Shown piece by piece: positions 17,471 to 24,989 of a DNA stretch of 64,000 nucleotides. The stretch's first letter is position 1. Each line of letters opens with the position of its first letter. The position numbers were made by a program, and so were the translations under genes. The DNA lies in the NCBI GenBank assembly GCA_021325255.1, contig JAJPHP010000081.1, forward strand, positions 1 to 64,000, in the 5' to 3' direction. Below the pieces are notes generated by a model. It worked only from the letters and a program-made list of their open reading frames with translations, made no database searches and was not told where the DNA came from. The stretch comes from Nitrososphaerota archaeon (GTDB taxonomy: Archaea; Thermoproteota; Nitrososphaeria; Nitrososphaerales; CADDZS01).

Positions 17471-18372
17471 TTGAACTCGACCGCAGAGTAACCAACAACG
17501 GAAGAGACATCCCCAGTCACGTCACCGCTGGTCGCATGCTTCAGCACTCGCCCCTCTTGGAATCCAAGCCCTTTAGCGACCAAAGTAGTCACTGCCATCG
17601 GTCCGTAACCGCAAGCGCTGATATTCATCCTCTCAATTGATCCGTACAAAGCGGAGACATTTAGCTCTTTTATCGAGCTTAGCAGCTTTGCATCCTTTCG
17701 AGATGCGTCCTCCTGCGCCTCATAATGAGTGAGATCACTTGATCCGATGATCAGATTCAGACTATCTTGGAAACTCTTTAACGAAGCAAGTATTGCTTTA
17801 GAAAGCATTTCGCACGTCTCTTTGTCTTGCAGCATCATAGAAATCGGGACGATTGACAGCTGCTTTCGAGCTGTGGATGAAATAAACTGTAGAAACGGAA
17901 CCTGAACCTCGATTGAGTGTTCCCTGGCATGTGCCTCTCCCTCGATATCCACGATCTCAGAGTTATCCTGTATCCTTTCTGCCATATCCGCGTCAACACG
18001 GACATCCCCCAAAGGGGTTTCCCAGGACTCTGCCGAGGAGAGAGAAATACCGCTGCCCAACCCATAGTGGTTTGGCCCTAAAATTATGGCAGTAACCGAA
18101 TCGGAACGCGATCCCGAAATAGAGTCGAACGCCGCAAGGTAAGAGTGCGCAGCAATAGATCCCGAATATGTGTAGCCAGCGTGAGGCACGATCAAACACT
18201 TTAGTTTCGCAGAATTCTTAGATTCGCGAGTTGAACTTTGGGCAGTTGGAAGTTTTCCAGGGCCAAGGCGATTGGTGAAAGAAGAGCGTATCGCCTCAAG
18301 GAGAAGCTCCCTTTGGGCCGGGTAAAAGTATCCGGCGACGGCTGGAGGTCTCTTTCCCTGAAAGAAAGGCAA
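17467..18372 (-). CDS. Memo-family protein (AmmeMemoRadiSam group)
   Basis: A 301-residue Memo-like protein: AVAGYFYPAQ at the start, CLIVPHAGYTYSGSIAAHSY, ILGPNHYGLG, the run EAHAREHSIEVQVPFLQ, and IGSSDLTHYE near the end. The His residues of PHAGY, NH and EHS correspond to the metal-like site of the extradiol-dioxygenase fold. Its biochemical role in archaea is not settled. Its place between S2 and mevalonate kinase is highly conserved in archaea. It overlaps mvk by four bases and starts 40 bases after S2. Confidence 0.92.
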   Translation of the reverse strand: MPFFQGKRPPAVAGYFYPAQRELLLEAIRSSFTNRLGPGKLPTAQSSTRESKNSAKLKCLIVPHAGYTYSGSIAAHSYLAAFDSISGSRSDSVTAIILGPNHYGLGSGISLSSAESWETPLGDVRVDADMAERIQDNSEIVDIEGEAHAREHSIEVQVPFLQFISSTARKQLSIVPISMMLQDKETCEMLSKAILASLKSFQDSLNLIIGSSDLTHYEAQEDASRKDAKLLSSIKELNVSALYGSIERMNISACGYGPMAVTTLVAKGLGFQEGRVLKHATSGDVTGDVSSVVGYSAVEFK

Positions 18373-18412
18373 ATTTGAAGTTTCAGCTGGTGCAGAGCAA
18401 TGTTCTCAAGTT

Positions 18413-19096
18413 TTAAGAACTTTCGTAGCCCCGCTCTTCTTCTTCCTCAACCAGCTTTGTTTCGAAGTCTTCAACGGTGTACTTCATCTGCTGTTCAGAA
18501 CCCAGGGCACCCGAGTGCAGCAGAACGTACCTTGCGAGTAGCCAAAATACAGCTGCAAGTGCGCTCCGTCCTCTATTATTTGCTGGGATCACAATGTCCA
18601 CATTTGCGGTCACATTGTCTGTGTCACATATCGCTACAACAGGGATCCCAAGTTTCGATGCTTCGTCGAGAGCCTGATAATCCACAGCCGGGTCCGCGAC
18701 CATCACAATTTCTGGGTCAATATGATTCGGAAAGAGCGGGTTTGTGAATGTGCCCGGCATGAACCGACCAGTCTGTGATTTCGCGCCAGTAGCTTCACAG
18801 AACTTTTCAACCGGCGTTTTTGCGTACTCCCTCGCGGAATACACCACGACCCTGCTGAGATCTGCACGAGCGATGAACTTTGCAGCAATGTCTATCCTGT
18901 TTATTGTCTTTGTAACATCAATAACGTGAAGGCCGTTTGCCTGCGTCCTGCTGACGAACTGCGCCATGCTCTTCGTCTTTACAAGCGTACCTATTCTGAT
19001 GCCTGTAGAAAGCAAGGCCCGCTCCGTCAATCCAGGCGCGATAGTCGCTTCGGCAGAGCCTTCCTCCTCGACTTCACTATTGCTGCTTTGGGCCAA
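18413..19096 (-). CDS. rps2: Ribosomal protein S2
   Basis: A 227-residue archaeal uS2: LLSTGIRIGTLVKTKSMAQF, then RVVVYSAREYAKTPVEKF, FMPGTFTNPLFPNHIDPEIV, and VAICDTDNVTANVDIVIPANN, the strongest signature. The C-terminus is Glu-rich. It begins the S2-Memo-mvk-ipk run. In many archaea rpoN, rpoK and enolase lie directly upstream; here three unrelated genes lie between rpoN and S2. A small hairpin precedes it at 19165-19188. Confidence 0.96.
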   Translation of the reverse strand: MAQSSNSEVEEEGSAEATIAPGLTERALLSTGIRIGTLVKTKSMAQFVSRTQANGLHVIDVTKTINRIDIAAKFIARADLSRVVVYSAREYAKTPVEKFCEATGAKSQTGRFMPGTFTNPLFPNHIDPEIVMVADPAVDYQALDEASKLGIPVVAICDTDNVTANVDIVIPANNRGRSALAAVFWLLARYVLLHSGALGSEQQMKYTVEDFETKLVEEEEERGYESS

Positions 19097-19164
19097 TTTG
19101 ATCGAGAACCTATGAAACCAAACTTTCTCTGATATTTATAAAACACTTGCCGTTGATGCGGGCG

Positions 19165-19188
19165 CGACTCCACAGTTGTAAGGAGTCG
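19165..19188. terminator. Hairpin between the HExxH gene and S2
   Basis: CGACTCC at 19165-19171 pairs with GGAGTCG at 19182-19188 around a ten-base loop. It lies in the 162-base gap between the HExxH gene and S2. It could end the upstream transcript or sit in the S2 leader. No T-run follows on either strand, so its function is uncertain. Confidence 0.35.
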
Positions 19189-19258
19189 TAGAAGATCAAG
19201 CCCCTTGAATGAAAGGGCGGAAGAGCTTGCTCAGGAGAATTCACTCTAAATTTCTGGC

Positions 19259-19789
19259 TCATCCAATGTATGACATGCTGGAGCTGTCAAACTTCTTCAC
19301 GACCTCGAACCCCTTTGAGAAGGAAGTTCTAGACGAATTGACGAGCTCCGGGTAGAGTTCGAGCCAGTTAGCATTCGCAAGCTTTACCGTAATGTGATCT
19401 GGACCCAACGCATCAGAGCAAATATCCCGAGACACCTTTCTGACCTGTCCTTCATCTAGATAGCCCAGACTATGAAGGTACTCATGCAACAATATCATGA
19501 ATACGAAGGAGTTGATTTCCCTCGGATCTCTCGCGAGCTTGCGCATCGAATCTACTAGTGCGCGGTTGACCACGAGATTGTTTGAGCCGACAGGGTGATA
19601 AGCCCCAACAGTGTTAGGCATATCTGAGAGTATCAATGTTAGGCCGGCGCGATGCTTCCCGAGCTCCTGCTCGACGATGCGCTTCACCAACTCAAAGATC
19701 TCGTCAAAGTCTTGGGCCCTTTCGACCCGTCGCCGCGTTTCTTGTCTCTGAGCTTGCTTGAACTTGGCGTAACTGTTGTCTATCGACAT
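19259..19789 (-). CDS. Small HExxH protein, putative metallopeptidase
   Basis: A 176-residue protein with LLHEYLHSLGYLDEGQVRK: His102, Glu103 and His106 form HExxH, and the following Gly-Tyr-Leu-Asp-Glu resembles a metzincin or archaemetzincin-like turn. The N-terminal 45 residues are helical and charged; residues 46-80 form predicted beta strands. No export signal is visible. It lies inside the ribosomal and isoprenoid cluster between thioredoxin and S2, a 29-base gap from thioredoxin. The substrate is unknown. I do not recognise a named family. Confidence 0.55.
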   Translation of the reverse strand: MSIDNSYAKFKQAQRQETRRRVERAQDFDEIFELVKRIVEQELGKHRAGLTLILSDMPNTVGAYHPVGSNNLVVNRALVDSMRKLARDPREINSFVFMILLHEYLHSLGYLDEGQVRKVSRDICSDALGPDHITVKLANANWLELYPELVNSSRTSFSKGFEVVKKFDSSSMSYIG

Positions 19790-19818
19790 GCTATTGCTCC
19801 TTTTTGTTCCAAATACGC

Positions 19819-20163
19819 TTATGCGACGACACGGTTCTTCGCGAGAAGGTGTTCGTAAAACTCGGATGGGGCCGCACCTATCGCTTGGTCAATTGCCCTG
19901 CCTTCCTTGAACAGCATAATTGTCGGGATGCTCATAATGTTGAAGCGCATCGCGAGATCCTGATTATCGTCTACGTTGACCTTTACCACTTTGACCTTTC
20001 CATTGTATTTCTCCGCGAGTTTCTCAATCACCGGAGATACCATTCTGCAGGGTCCGCACCAAGGCGCCCAGAAATCTACAACCACAGGGACGCTCGATCT
20101 TTCAACTTCCTCTATCCAATTTGCGCTAGTGCCAGTAACTGTGTTCATGAGTGAACAATTCAC
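19819..20163 (-). CDS. trxA: Thioredoxin
   Basis: A 114-residue thioredoxin with VVDFWAPWCGPCRMVSPVI; Cys36 and Cys39 form the WCGPC redox site. The cis-Pro loop SIPTIMLFKEG is intact. It reduces protein disulfides in the cytoplasm. An internal ATG (MNTVTG) five codons on would give a more typical N-terminus. It is placed between a winged-helix regulator and an HExxH protein within the interrupted rpoN-S2 region. Confidence 0.95.
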   Translation of the reverse strand: MNCSLMNTVTGTSANWIEEVERSSVPVVVDFWAPWCGPCRMVSPVIEKLAEKYNGKVKVVKVNVDDNQDLAMRFNIMSIPTIMLFKEGRAIDQAIGAAPSEFYEHLLAKNRVVA

Positions 20164-20237
20164 CTTCAGGTTATATAAAGGGTTCTATCCCGTAATTACG
20201 TGTTTATTCCCAATTTAGTCCATGTCTTGATCAAGGT

Positions 20238-20585
20238 TCAAGTTTCCGTTGCGATCTTGAAGCAGATTCTCCGCCTTCCGTTCTCTGATTCGGTCTTCCT
20301 GAGATAAGCTTGGACTATTCCTATCCTTTCCAAGAGATCCATGTGATCCATCACCGTCGAATAGGAGGCGCCTACCTCTTTCGACAAATCGTCAGCTGTC
20401 TTGTCTGATTCGACCAAGGATTGAAGGATTTTCACTCGTGTATCGCATGGCGTGACAAGCTTGTAGCCGCACATCTCTATAACACAAAATGCGCCCATGC
20501 GGCTCTTTACCTCGGTTATCCGCATCAGCGCTTTATCTTTGGACATTAAGTTACCTGATAATATGCCGAGCTTCCTTTTTAGCAT
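20238..20585 (-). CDS. ArsR-like winged-helix regulator
   Basis: A 115-residue protein with a helix-turn-helix: DTRVKILQSLVESDKTADDLSKEVG followed by the recognition helix region ASYSTVMDHMDLLERIGIVQ and a wing ending RRRICFKI. The region VIEMCGYKLVTPCDT just before it contains two Cys that could bind metal or sense redox. ATG at 20544 (MSKDKALMRI) is an alternative and perhaps better start. It is divergent from none of its neighbours; all run leftward. Proximity to thioredoxin suggests, but does not show, a redox link. Confidence 0.7.
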   Translation of the reverse strand: MLKRKLGILSGNLMSKDKALMRITEVKSRMGAFCVIEMCGYKLVTPCDTRVKILQSLVESDKTADDLSKEVGASYSTVMDHMDLLERIGIVQAYLRKTESENGRRRICFKIATET

Positions 20586-20619
20586 TTCACCGCAAAACCC
20601 AAAGTCTCGGGTTTATTTC

Positions 20620-20856
20620 CTAAATTCTGTCAACAGAGTATTCCGCATGCCTCTTCCACTGAGCTTCGTTGTAGGGCATCAGATGGTCGATGACATCCAT
20701 ACTCGAAATCAGCATTCTTCGGCAGCAATACCTCTTCATCCCAAGCGAATCCAAGACTTTCTTTGGGTCTTCCCCTCCGCGTACGCGTTGGACAAATTCG
20801 CTGTGCTTGTCAGCGACGAGCTTTCCGCAGGTGAAACATCTAACTGGAACTATCAT
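20620..20856 (-). CDS. rpoN: RNA polymerase subunit Rpo10 (RpoN)
   Basis: A 78-residue Rpo10 starting [14 protein letters not shown]. The zinc site is CFTCG near the start and RYCCRRM near residue 45, the invariant CxxC...CC arrangement. It supports assembly of the Rpo3-Rpo11 platform. The open frame extends five codons upstream, but Rpo10 proteins begin with MI(V/I)PVRCF, so the ATG at 20856 was chosen. It follows S9 by 28 bases. RpoK, often next in archaea, is not seen here. Confidence 0.95.
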   Translation of the reverse strand: MIVPVRCFTCGKLVADKHSEFVQRVRGGEDPKKVLDSLGMKRYCCRRMLISSMDVIDHLMPYNEAQWKRHAEYSVDRI

Positions 20857-20884
20857 AGTTACGCAATACACCTATGCCCTAATT

Positions 20885-21292
20885 CTACCTATAGGATTTT
20901 TGCTTACGCCTTCGAGCTCCAGGCCCGCCAAATTTCTTGGTCTCAGATCGTCGAGCATCTCCGGACAGAAGATGAACGTCATAATCTATTATGCGCCGTC
21001 TGAGCTCCTGTCCTCGCGTCCAATCGACCAGCGCCCTCGAGATGGCCATCGCTGCAGCTTCTGCCTGCCCCATGAAACCGCCGCCACCCACACGGACATC
21101 AATGTCTACCTTGTCCCTCAACTCTCCAGCCAGGACAAGCGGAGTGAGGATTCTCCTTTTCGCGACGGTTGGGGTGAGTATTTCAACGGGGACGTTGTTG
21201 ATTCTTATCTTCCCGGTTCCAGGCATTATGGCCGCTGACGCACGTGCTTCCTTTCTTGCTCCGGAATATAGCTTTGTCTTTCTAGTTGTCAA
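20885..21292 (-). CDS. rps9: Ribosomal protein S9
   Basis: A 135-residue archaeal uS9: YSGARKEARASAAIMPGTGK at the start, VDIDVRVGGGGFMGQAEAAA in the middle, and the basic C-terminus RRSETKKFGGPGARRRKQKS YR that contacts P-site tRNA. It lies 12 bases after L13 and before rpoN, the standard order. Identity is secure. Confidence 0.97.
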   Translation of the reverse strand: MTTRKTKLYSGARKEARASAAIMPGTGKIRINNVPVEILTPTVAKRRILTPLVLAGELRDKVDIDVRVGGGGFMGQAEAAAMAISRALVDWTRGQELRRRIIDYDVHLLSGDARRSETKKFGGPGARRRKQKSYR

Positions 21293-21304
21293 TTTCTAAT
21301 AACT

Positions 21305-21772
21305 TCAGCTCGCTCCTTTCCAACCTATTCGCTGCGCGACCTCGCCCAGAGGCACATAGTAGGCGATTGGCTTTGTAGCTTTTGCATCCTCGAAATTTCT
21401 CGGCTTGACATTTGAAAATTCAGTTGGTACTCCAACGTAAACACGCAGTCGACGTAACGCGGCGAGTCCGCTAGGCTTCCTCCTGGGTATCATTCCCCTT
21501 ATCATTCGTGTGAGCATCCCATCTGGCGTGCGTGGGTGAAAGGGACCATGTTTGGGGTGGACGACGCTGGCAATCTTCAGCCTCGAAAACCAATCTGCCA
21601 TGATGTTACTCCTGCTGCCGGAGAGGAGAGTCTTTTCCGAGTTGAAAACAACGACCCGATTTCCCTCGATGAGGAGTTTTGCCACATCGGAGCAGAGCCT
21701 CCCAGCAATCATGCCTGAGGCGTCAACGTGGACCGTACCTGTCTGAATTGATTTCGCTTCCGTCCTAGCCAA
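21305..21772 (-). CDS. rpl13: Ribosomal protein L13
   Basis: A 155-residue uL13 with VHVDASGMIAGRLCSDVAKL near the start, VFNSEKTLLSG, and TRMIRGMIPRRKPSGLAALR. The open frame continues upstream into L18e, but the best start is a TTG at 21772 that overlaps the L18e stop by eight bases; it gives MARTEAKSIQTG and a normal family length. This start is inferred. It is translationally coupled to L18e and followed by S9 after 12 bases. Confidence 0.94.
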   Translation of the reverse strand: MARTEAKSIQTGTVHVDASGMIAGRLCSDVAKLLIEGNRVVVFNSEKTLLSGSRSNIMADWFSRLKIASVVHPKHGPFHPRTPDGMLTRMIRGMIPRRKPSGLAALRRLRVYVGVPTEFSNVKPRNFEDAKATKPIAYYVPLGEVAQRIGWKGAS

Positions 21773-22133
21773 GAACCAGTACACCCTTTGTGTCCTTGTT
21801 AGAATCCTGCAAGTAATCAATTATGTTTATGCAAGCGCCGCCTGCTCCTTTGATTTTCGCCTTTGCGCTCGCTGAAAAAGAATGAGCAATTACAGTGACC
21901 TTGTGATCAAGAGAACCGCTGCCAAGTACTTTACCGGCAATTAAGACTCTTGAGCCGTCCTTCGTGTTTGTCGAAATGGTTCGAAGATTCACTTCGGGTC
22001 TGTTTCGACGAGGGGCGAGCAAAGTTTCAGAAGCGTCTTTCCAAAAGTGCTGCTTCGCACTCTTGCCATGTCGTGCGAGAGCTTCCGCAACCCTGATTCT
22101 CTTCGAATTTCGTTTCAATTTGCTGATAGCCAC
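21765..22133 (-). CDS. rpl18e: Ribosomal protein L18e
   Basis: A 122-residue eL18 of the L15-like fold: HGKSAKQHFWKDASETLLAP, EVNLRTISTNTKDGSRVLIA, GKVLGSGSLDHKVTVIAHSF, with a Gly-rich end GAGGACINIIDYLQ. It lies between rpoD and L13, 31 bases after rpoD, the usual order. Its last eight bases overlap the inferred L13 start. Confidence 0.96.
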   Translation of the reverse strand: MAISKLKRNSKRIRVAEALARHGKSAKQHFWKDASETLLAPRRNRPEVNLRTISTNTKDGSRVLIAGKVLGSGSLDHKVTVIAHSFSASAKAKIKGAGGACINIIDYLQDSNKDTKGVLVLG

Positions 22134-22164
22134 ATGACCTTGTTAATTTCAGGTATTGTTCTTA

Positions 22165-22860
22165 TCAAGCTGCCGTTGGGGATGGCGCCGCCTTTTCTTC
22201 CTCTTCCGTCTCTTTGCCTTCTCGTTTACTCAGGACTTGGGAGGCAAATTCCGATAGACTGACGTGAAGCCTTTCAATTGATCTCGTGAAGATTTCTTGG
22301 GCTGGGAGAGAGCCGACAGACTCTATGTAGAGTTCATACTCGTCCGGCTTGCCCGTTTCAATCAGAACTGAAGAAGATGTTGGCTGCCACTTTGCGTGTT
22401 CGATACCCTTCCCGAGTCTTGCATATGCCTCTAGCTTCACCTTTTGTCCGGGCGCCAGTTTAACAATTGGAATTGTGTCGCTGATTGGCTTTATTTCAGG
22501 ATCTTCCGAGACCAAGTCTCCAGATGTTACGGTTTTTACCTTGTCAGTCGCTTCGGCGTCAAGGACAAGAAGCACTCTGCACTTTGGGCACCCAAGCGCG
22601 ATTTTGCAATCACAATCTTCAGGAAGGTTGAACCTATCGAGGTCAGTCTTTAGAGGAATCAGACCCAGTCTGTGAGCGATGAGTTCATCAAACATAACTG
22701 ACGAGTTTTCCAATATTACGACATCATCAATCGCCATAGTCGGGACTTGAGAAATCGCAATCCTTCTAATCGCATTGGCATAACTCCTATCGACGCCCTT
22801 CAACCTGATCCTGAGGCGAGAGGGGTCTGATTCAATAACATCAATCGAGGGCATGGGCAC
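22165..22860 (-). CDS. rpoD: RNA polymerase subunit Rpo3 (RpoD)
   Basis: A 231-residue Rpo3. The assembly domain has RSYANAIRRIAISQVPTMAI, and MFDELIAHRLGLIPLKTD is the alpha-motif. CDCKIALGCPKC near residue 83 gives four Cys in a Rpb3-like zinc loop; there is no extended ferredoxin-like domain as found in some archaeal Rpo3. The C-terminus is Glu-rich. S13, S4 and S11, which usually precede rpoD in archaea, are not upstream: the next gene is a GPN GTPase after a 213-base gap. Confidence 0.95.
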   Translation of the reverse strand: MPMPSIDVIESDPSRLRIRLKGVDRSYANAIRRIAISQVPTMAIDDVVILENSSVMFDELIAHRLGLIPLKTDLDRFNLPEDCDCKIALGCPKCRVLLVLDAEATDKVKTVTSGDLVSEDPEIKPISDTIPIVKLAPGQKVKLEAYARLGKGIEHAKWQPTSSSVLIETGKPDEYELYIESVGSLPAQEIFTRSIERLHVSLSEFASQVLSKREGKETEEEEKAAPSPTAA

Positions 22861-23073
22861 TAATCTATTTCCTTGATATCAAATTCTGCTTCTTCTGTCT
22901 CTTCGACAAAAAGGAAGTAAAAGGCAAAAACAAACGTGGTTGTTTTTTGTTTGTAACAGTACAAACCTCCAAATTGTCTTTAAAACCTTAACGGTATCAC
23001 GGTCGTCTCTGGTTGCCTCTTCGTTTTCAGAGATAATCGAGCGAGCTTACTCTGATGGAGCTCTCATCGTATA

Positions 23074-23829
23074 TCAATCCTCATTTTCCTCGCCCTGGTT
23101 CAATTGTCTGGTTATTACAGCACTCAAATCCATCATTCCTTCCTTTGTCGTGGCGGAGACAGGATACAATTCAAACGCAAGCCCTGATCTTGCAAGGTCT
23201 CGCAAGACTGATACGTCAAGCACGTATGAGGCCTTTGATTCTTCGCGTATTGCTTCCTCGAGCTTTGCCATGTTTGTAGACCAGGCCATAACCCGACGGA
23301 AGTTGGGCCCCAGCAAGTCAGTCCTCGAAAGAATCGATATCTGAGGCGCTTTGAGCCTAAGTTCTATTGAGGCACCGAGAAGCGCGATGCTGACGAAGTT
23401 GCTCGGCGTTGAGACGAGTGTGGAATCAAAAAGGAACAGAATGGACTTGCCTTCACATTCTAGATTCTGCACAATGTAGGGGCCGCTGTTCCTGAATGCA
23501 AACAACTCGATTTGACCCGGAGTATCGAATATTGCGTAGTCGGGATTCAAGCTATCAACTGCTTCTTGTATGTCGTTGATTCTTGTCGCGACGAGGTCTG
23601 CTGCTAGAATCAGAGCACCATTGGGCCCTAGCTGATAATTCTGCATGAGGCTCGAAAGGTCAATGTAGTCTCTGATATCCACATCCGGCTCATAGGGCAG
23701 ATTGCTCGCCCCTGGATCCAGATTGACCGACGCCACGGTCGCCCCCTTGTCGGAAAACCAGGGCAGGAGAGATGCGCATAGGGACGACTTGCCCGATCCA
23801 GCAGTTCCTGTAAGGAATAACGCACGCAC
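23074..23829 (-). CDS. GPN-loop GTPase
   Basis: A 251-residue GTPase. The P-loop is LFLTGTAGSGKSSL; the defining GPN motif appears as LGPNGALI near residue 71; G3-like DTPGQIELF and the G4-like SRTDLL are present. Eukaryotic GPN proteins help assemble and import RNA polymerase II. A position one gene from rpoD fits that theme. It is divergent from the CinA gene, with only 29 bases between the two starts, so the two promoters must overlap or one must be leaderless. Confidence 0.93.
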   Translation of the reverse strand: MRALFLTGTAGSGKSSLCASLLPWFSDKGATVASVNLDPGASNLPYEPDVDIRDYIDLSSLMQNYQLGPNGALILAADLVATRINDIQEAVDSLNPDYAIFDTPGQIELFAFRNSGPYIVQNLECEGKSILFLFDSTLVSTPSNFVSIALLGASIELRLKAPQISILSRTDLLGPNFRRVMAWSTNMAKLEEAIREESKASYVLDVSVLRDLARSGLAFELYPVSATTKEGMMDLSAVITRQLNQGEENED

Positions 23830-23858
23830 TTAAATCAACAACTGCCATTAAGGTCGAC

Positions 23859-24797
23859 ATGGAAGGAGATGAATCTTTCTCGAGCTCCAAGAGTCGTGAA
23901 AGGAAAAGCTCTGCCGAGAAGACTGTCAAATTGGAAGGGTTGACTGAGCGCCGTAGTTCTCAACCTAAGCAGGAGAGCGCGGAGATCATAGTAATAGGGA
24001 ATGAGCTCCTGAACGGAACAACGCTAGACACCAATTCCCATTGGCTCTCAAGACGGCTTACTTCCTCGGGCCTACTCGTTTCGAGAAAGACGACCATTAG
24101 AGATGAGCTTAGTACTATATCGACTGCGTTCGAACAGGCGATTAGCAGAGGGAGTGCCTGGATCTTTGCCCTCGGAGGGCTTGGGCCCACGTACGATGAT
24201 AAGACGCTAGAGGGGCTAGCGGTCGCCTTGGGCACACCAATGCTCATCGACGAGGAAGCAAAAAGAATGCTCAAAGCAAGACAAAGGATGAGGGCGGAGA
24301 AGCTCGGAGTCGCGCCAGGAAGGCTTACGAATTCCGTTCTGAAGATGGTCACTCTTCCGAAGGGATCGACACCCTTTCCGAATTCAAAAGGGAGTGCTCC
24401 CGGAGTCTTGATCTCTTCTCGTGGGTCTTGCATTGTATCACTTCCCGGCGTGCCTTCAGAAATGAAGGCCATTTACGCTGAGCAGATAGCTCCCATCATT
24501 GCAAAGGAGGGTGCAAGGTTTGTAACTTGTCAGGATTGGATTGAAGTTGTCGGAGTCGGCGAATCAAGGCTTGCGTCTTCGCTTGCAAGGTTCAGCCGCA
24601 AATATCCAGAATCGGTCTATGTGAAGTCTCATCCTTCCGGGAGCGTAGGAGGCAAACCCCGCCTGAAGATTCAAGTTATCGCAAGCGGCCCTCGCGAGTC
24701 CTTCGCGGAGGCAAGGAAGAAGCTGGAAAAGGTCTCCGCTGCCCTTAGAGTTACAGTACAGAGGCTGGGCGGTGAAATTCAAAGACATTCAGTATGA
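23859..24797 (+). CDS. CinA-type molybdopterin-binding domain protein
   Basis: A 312-residue protein. After a 38-residue Ser/Lys/Glu-rich N-terminal extension the MoCF/CinA domain starts: EIIVIGNELLNGTTLDTNSH, FALGGLGPTYDDKTLEGLA, GSAPGVLI and VSLPGVPSEM. The C-terminal nicotinamide-nucleotide amidase domain of full CinA is absent, so it is the COG1058-type stand-alone form common in archaea. Its activity is unproven; ADP-ribose pyrophosphatase is known for related domains. An internal start after the charged extension is possible. It converges with and overlaps a small zinc-ribbon gene by nine bases. Confidence 0.85.
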   Translation: MEGDESFSSSKSRERKSSAEKTVKLEGLTERRSSQPKQESAEIIVIGNELLNGTTLDTNSHWLSRRLTSSGLLVSRKTTIRDELSTISTAFEQAISRGSAWIFALGGLGPTYDDKTLEGLAVALGTPMLIDEEAKRMLKARQRMRAEKLGVAPGRLTNSVLKMVTLPKGSTPFPNSKGSAPGVLISSRGSCIVSLPGVPSEMKAIYAEQIAPIIAKEGARFVTCQDWIEVVGVGESRLASSLARFSRKYPESVYVKSHPSGSVGGKPRLKIQVIASGPRESFAEARKKLEKVSAALRVTVQRLGGEIQRHSV

Positions 24798-24965
24798 AGA
24801 TTCCGCGCTCGGTCTGAGCAAGCGCATTCGCCTTACCCGGCCACACTTGGCGCACTTGAAGTTCGCGTATCCTCTTTGGTTCCTGATGCGGTCATGATCG
24901 AGAATGTAGTTTTTCGTCCTAGTCATGCACCTTTCGCAGAACCTTATTTCAAACTGCTCGGACAA
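24789..24965 (-). CDS. Small zinc-ribbon protein downstream of Lhr
   Basis: The reverse strand encodes a 58-residue protein if a TTG at 24965 is used. FCERCMTRTKNYILDHDRIR and FKCAKCGRV show two CxxC pairs about 29 residues apart, a treble-clef or ribbon-like zinc site, and the end is basic. The frame continues from the Lhr frame after its stop with no ATG; GGAG lies 12 bases before the TTG. It starts 24 bases after Lhr in the same direction, so it is probably co-transcribed. The function is unknown; nucleic-acid binding is a guess from its neighbour and basic charge. Confidence 0.6.
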   Translation of the reverse strand: MSEQFEIRFCERCMTRTKNYILDHDRIRNQRGYANFKCAKCGRVRRMRLLRPSAESSY

Positions 24966-24989
24966 GTCAAAGAAAAACTCCGTGTGCGC

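Noticed and set aside
22862..22960. Leftward frame ending in an acidic VEETEEAEFDIKEID before rpoD
   Set aside because: It looks like the C-terminus of a protein but has no start, overlaps an A/T-rich promoter-like region, and is only about 35 codons long.
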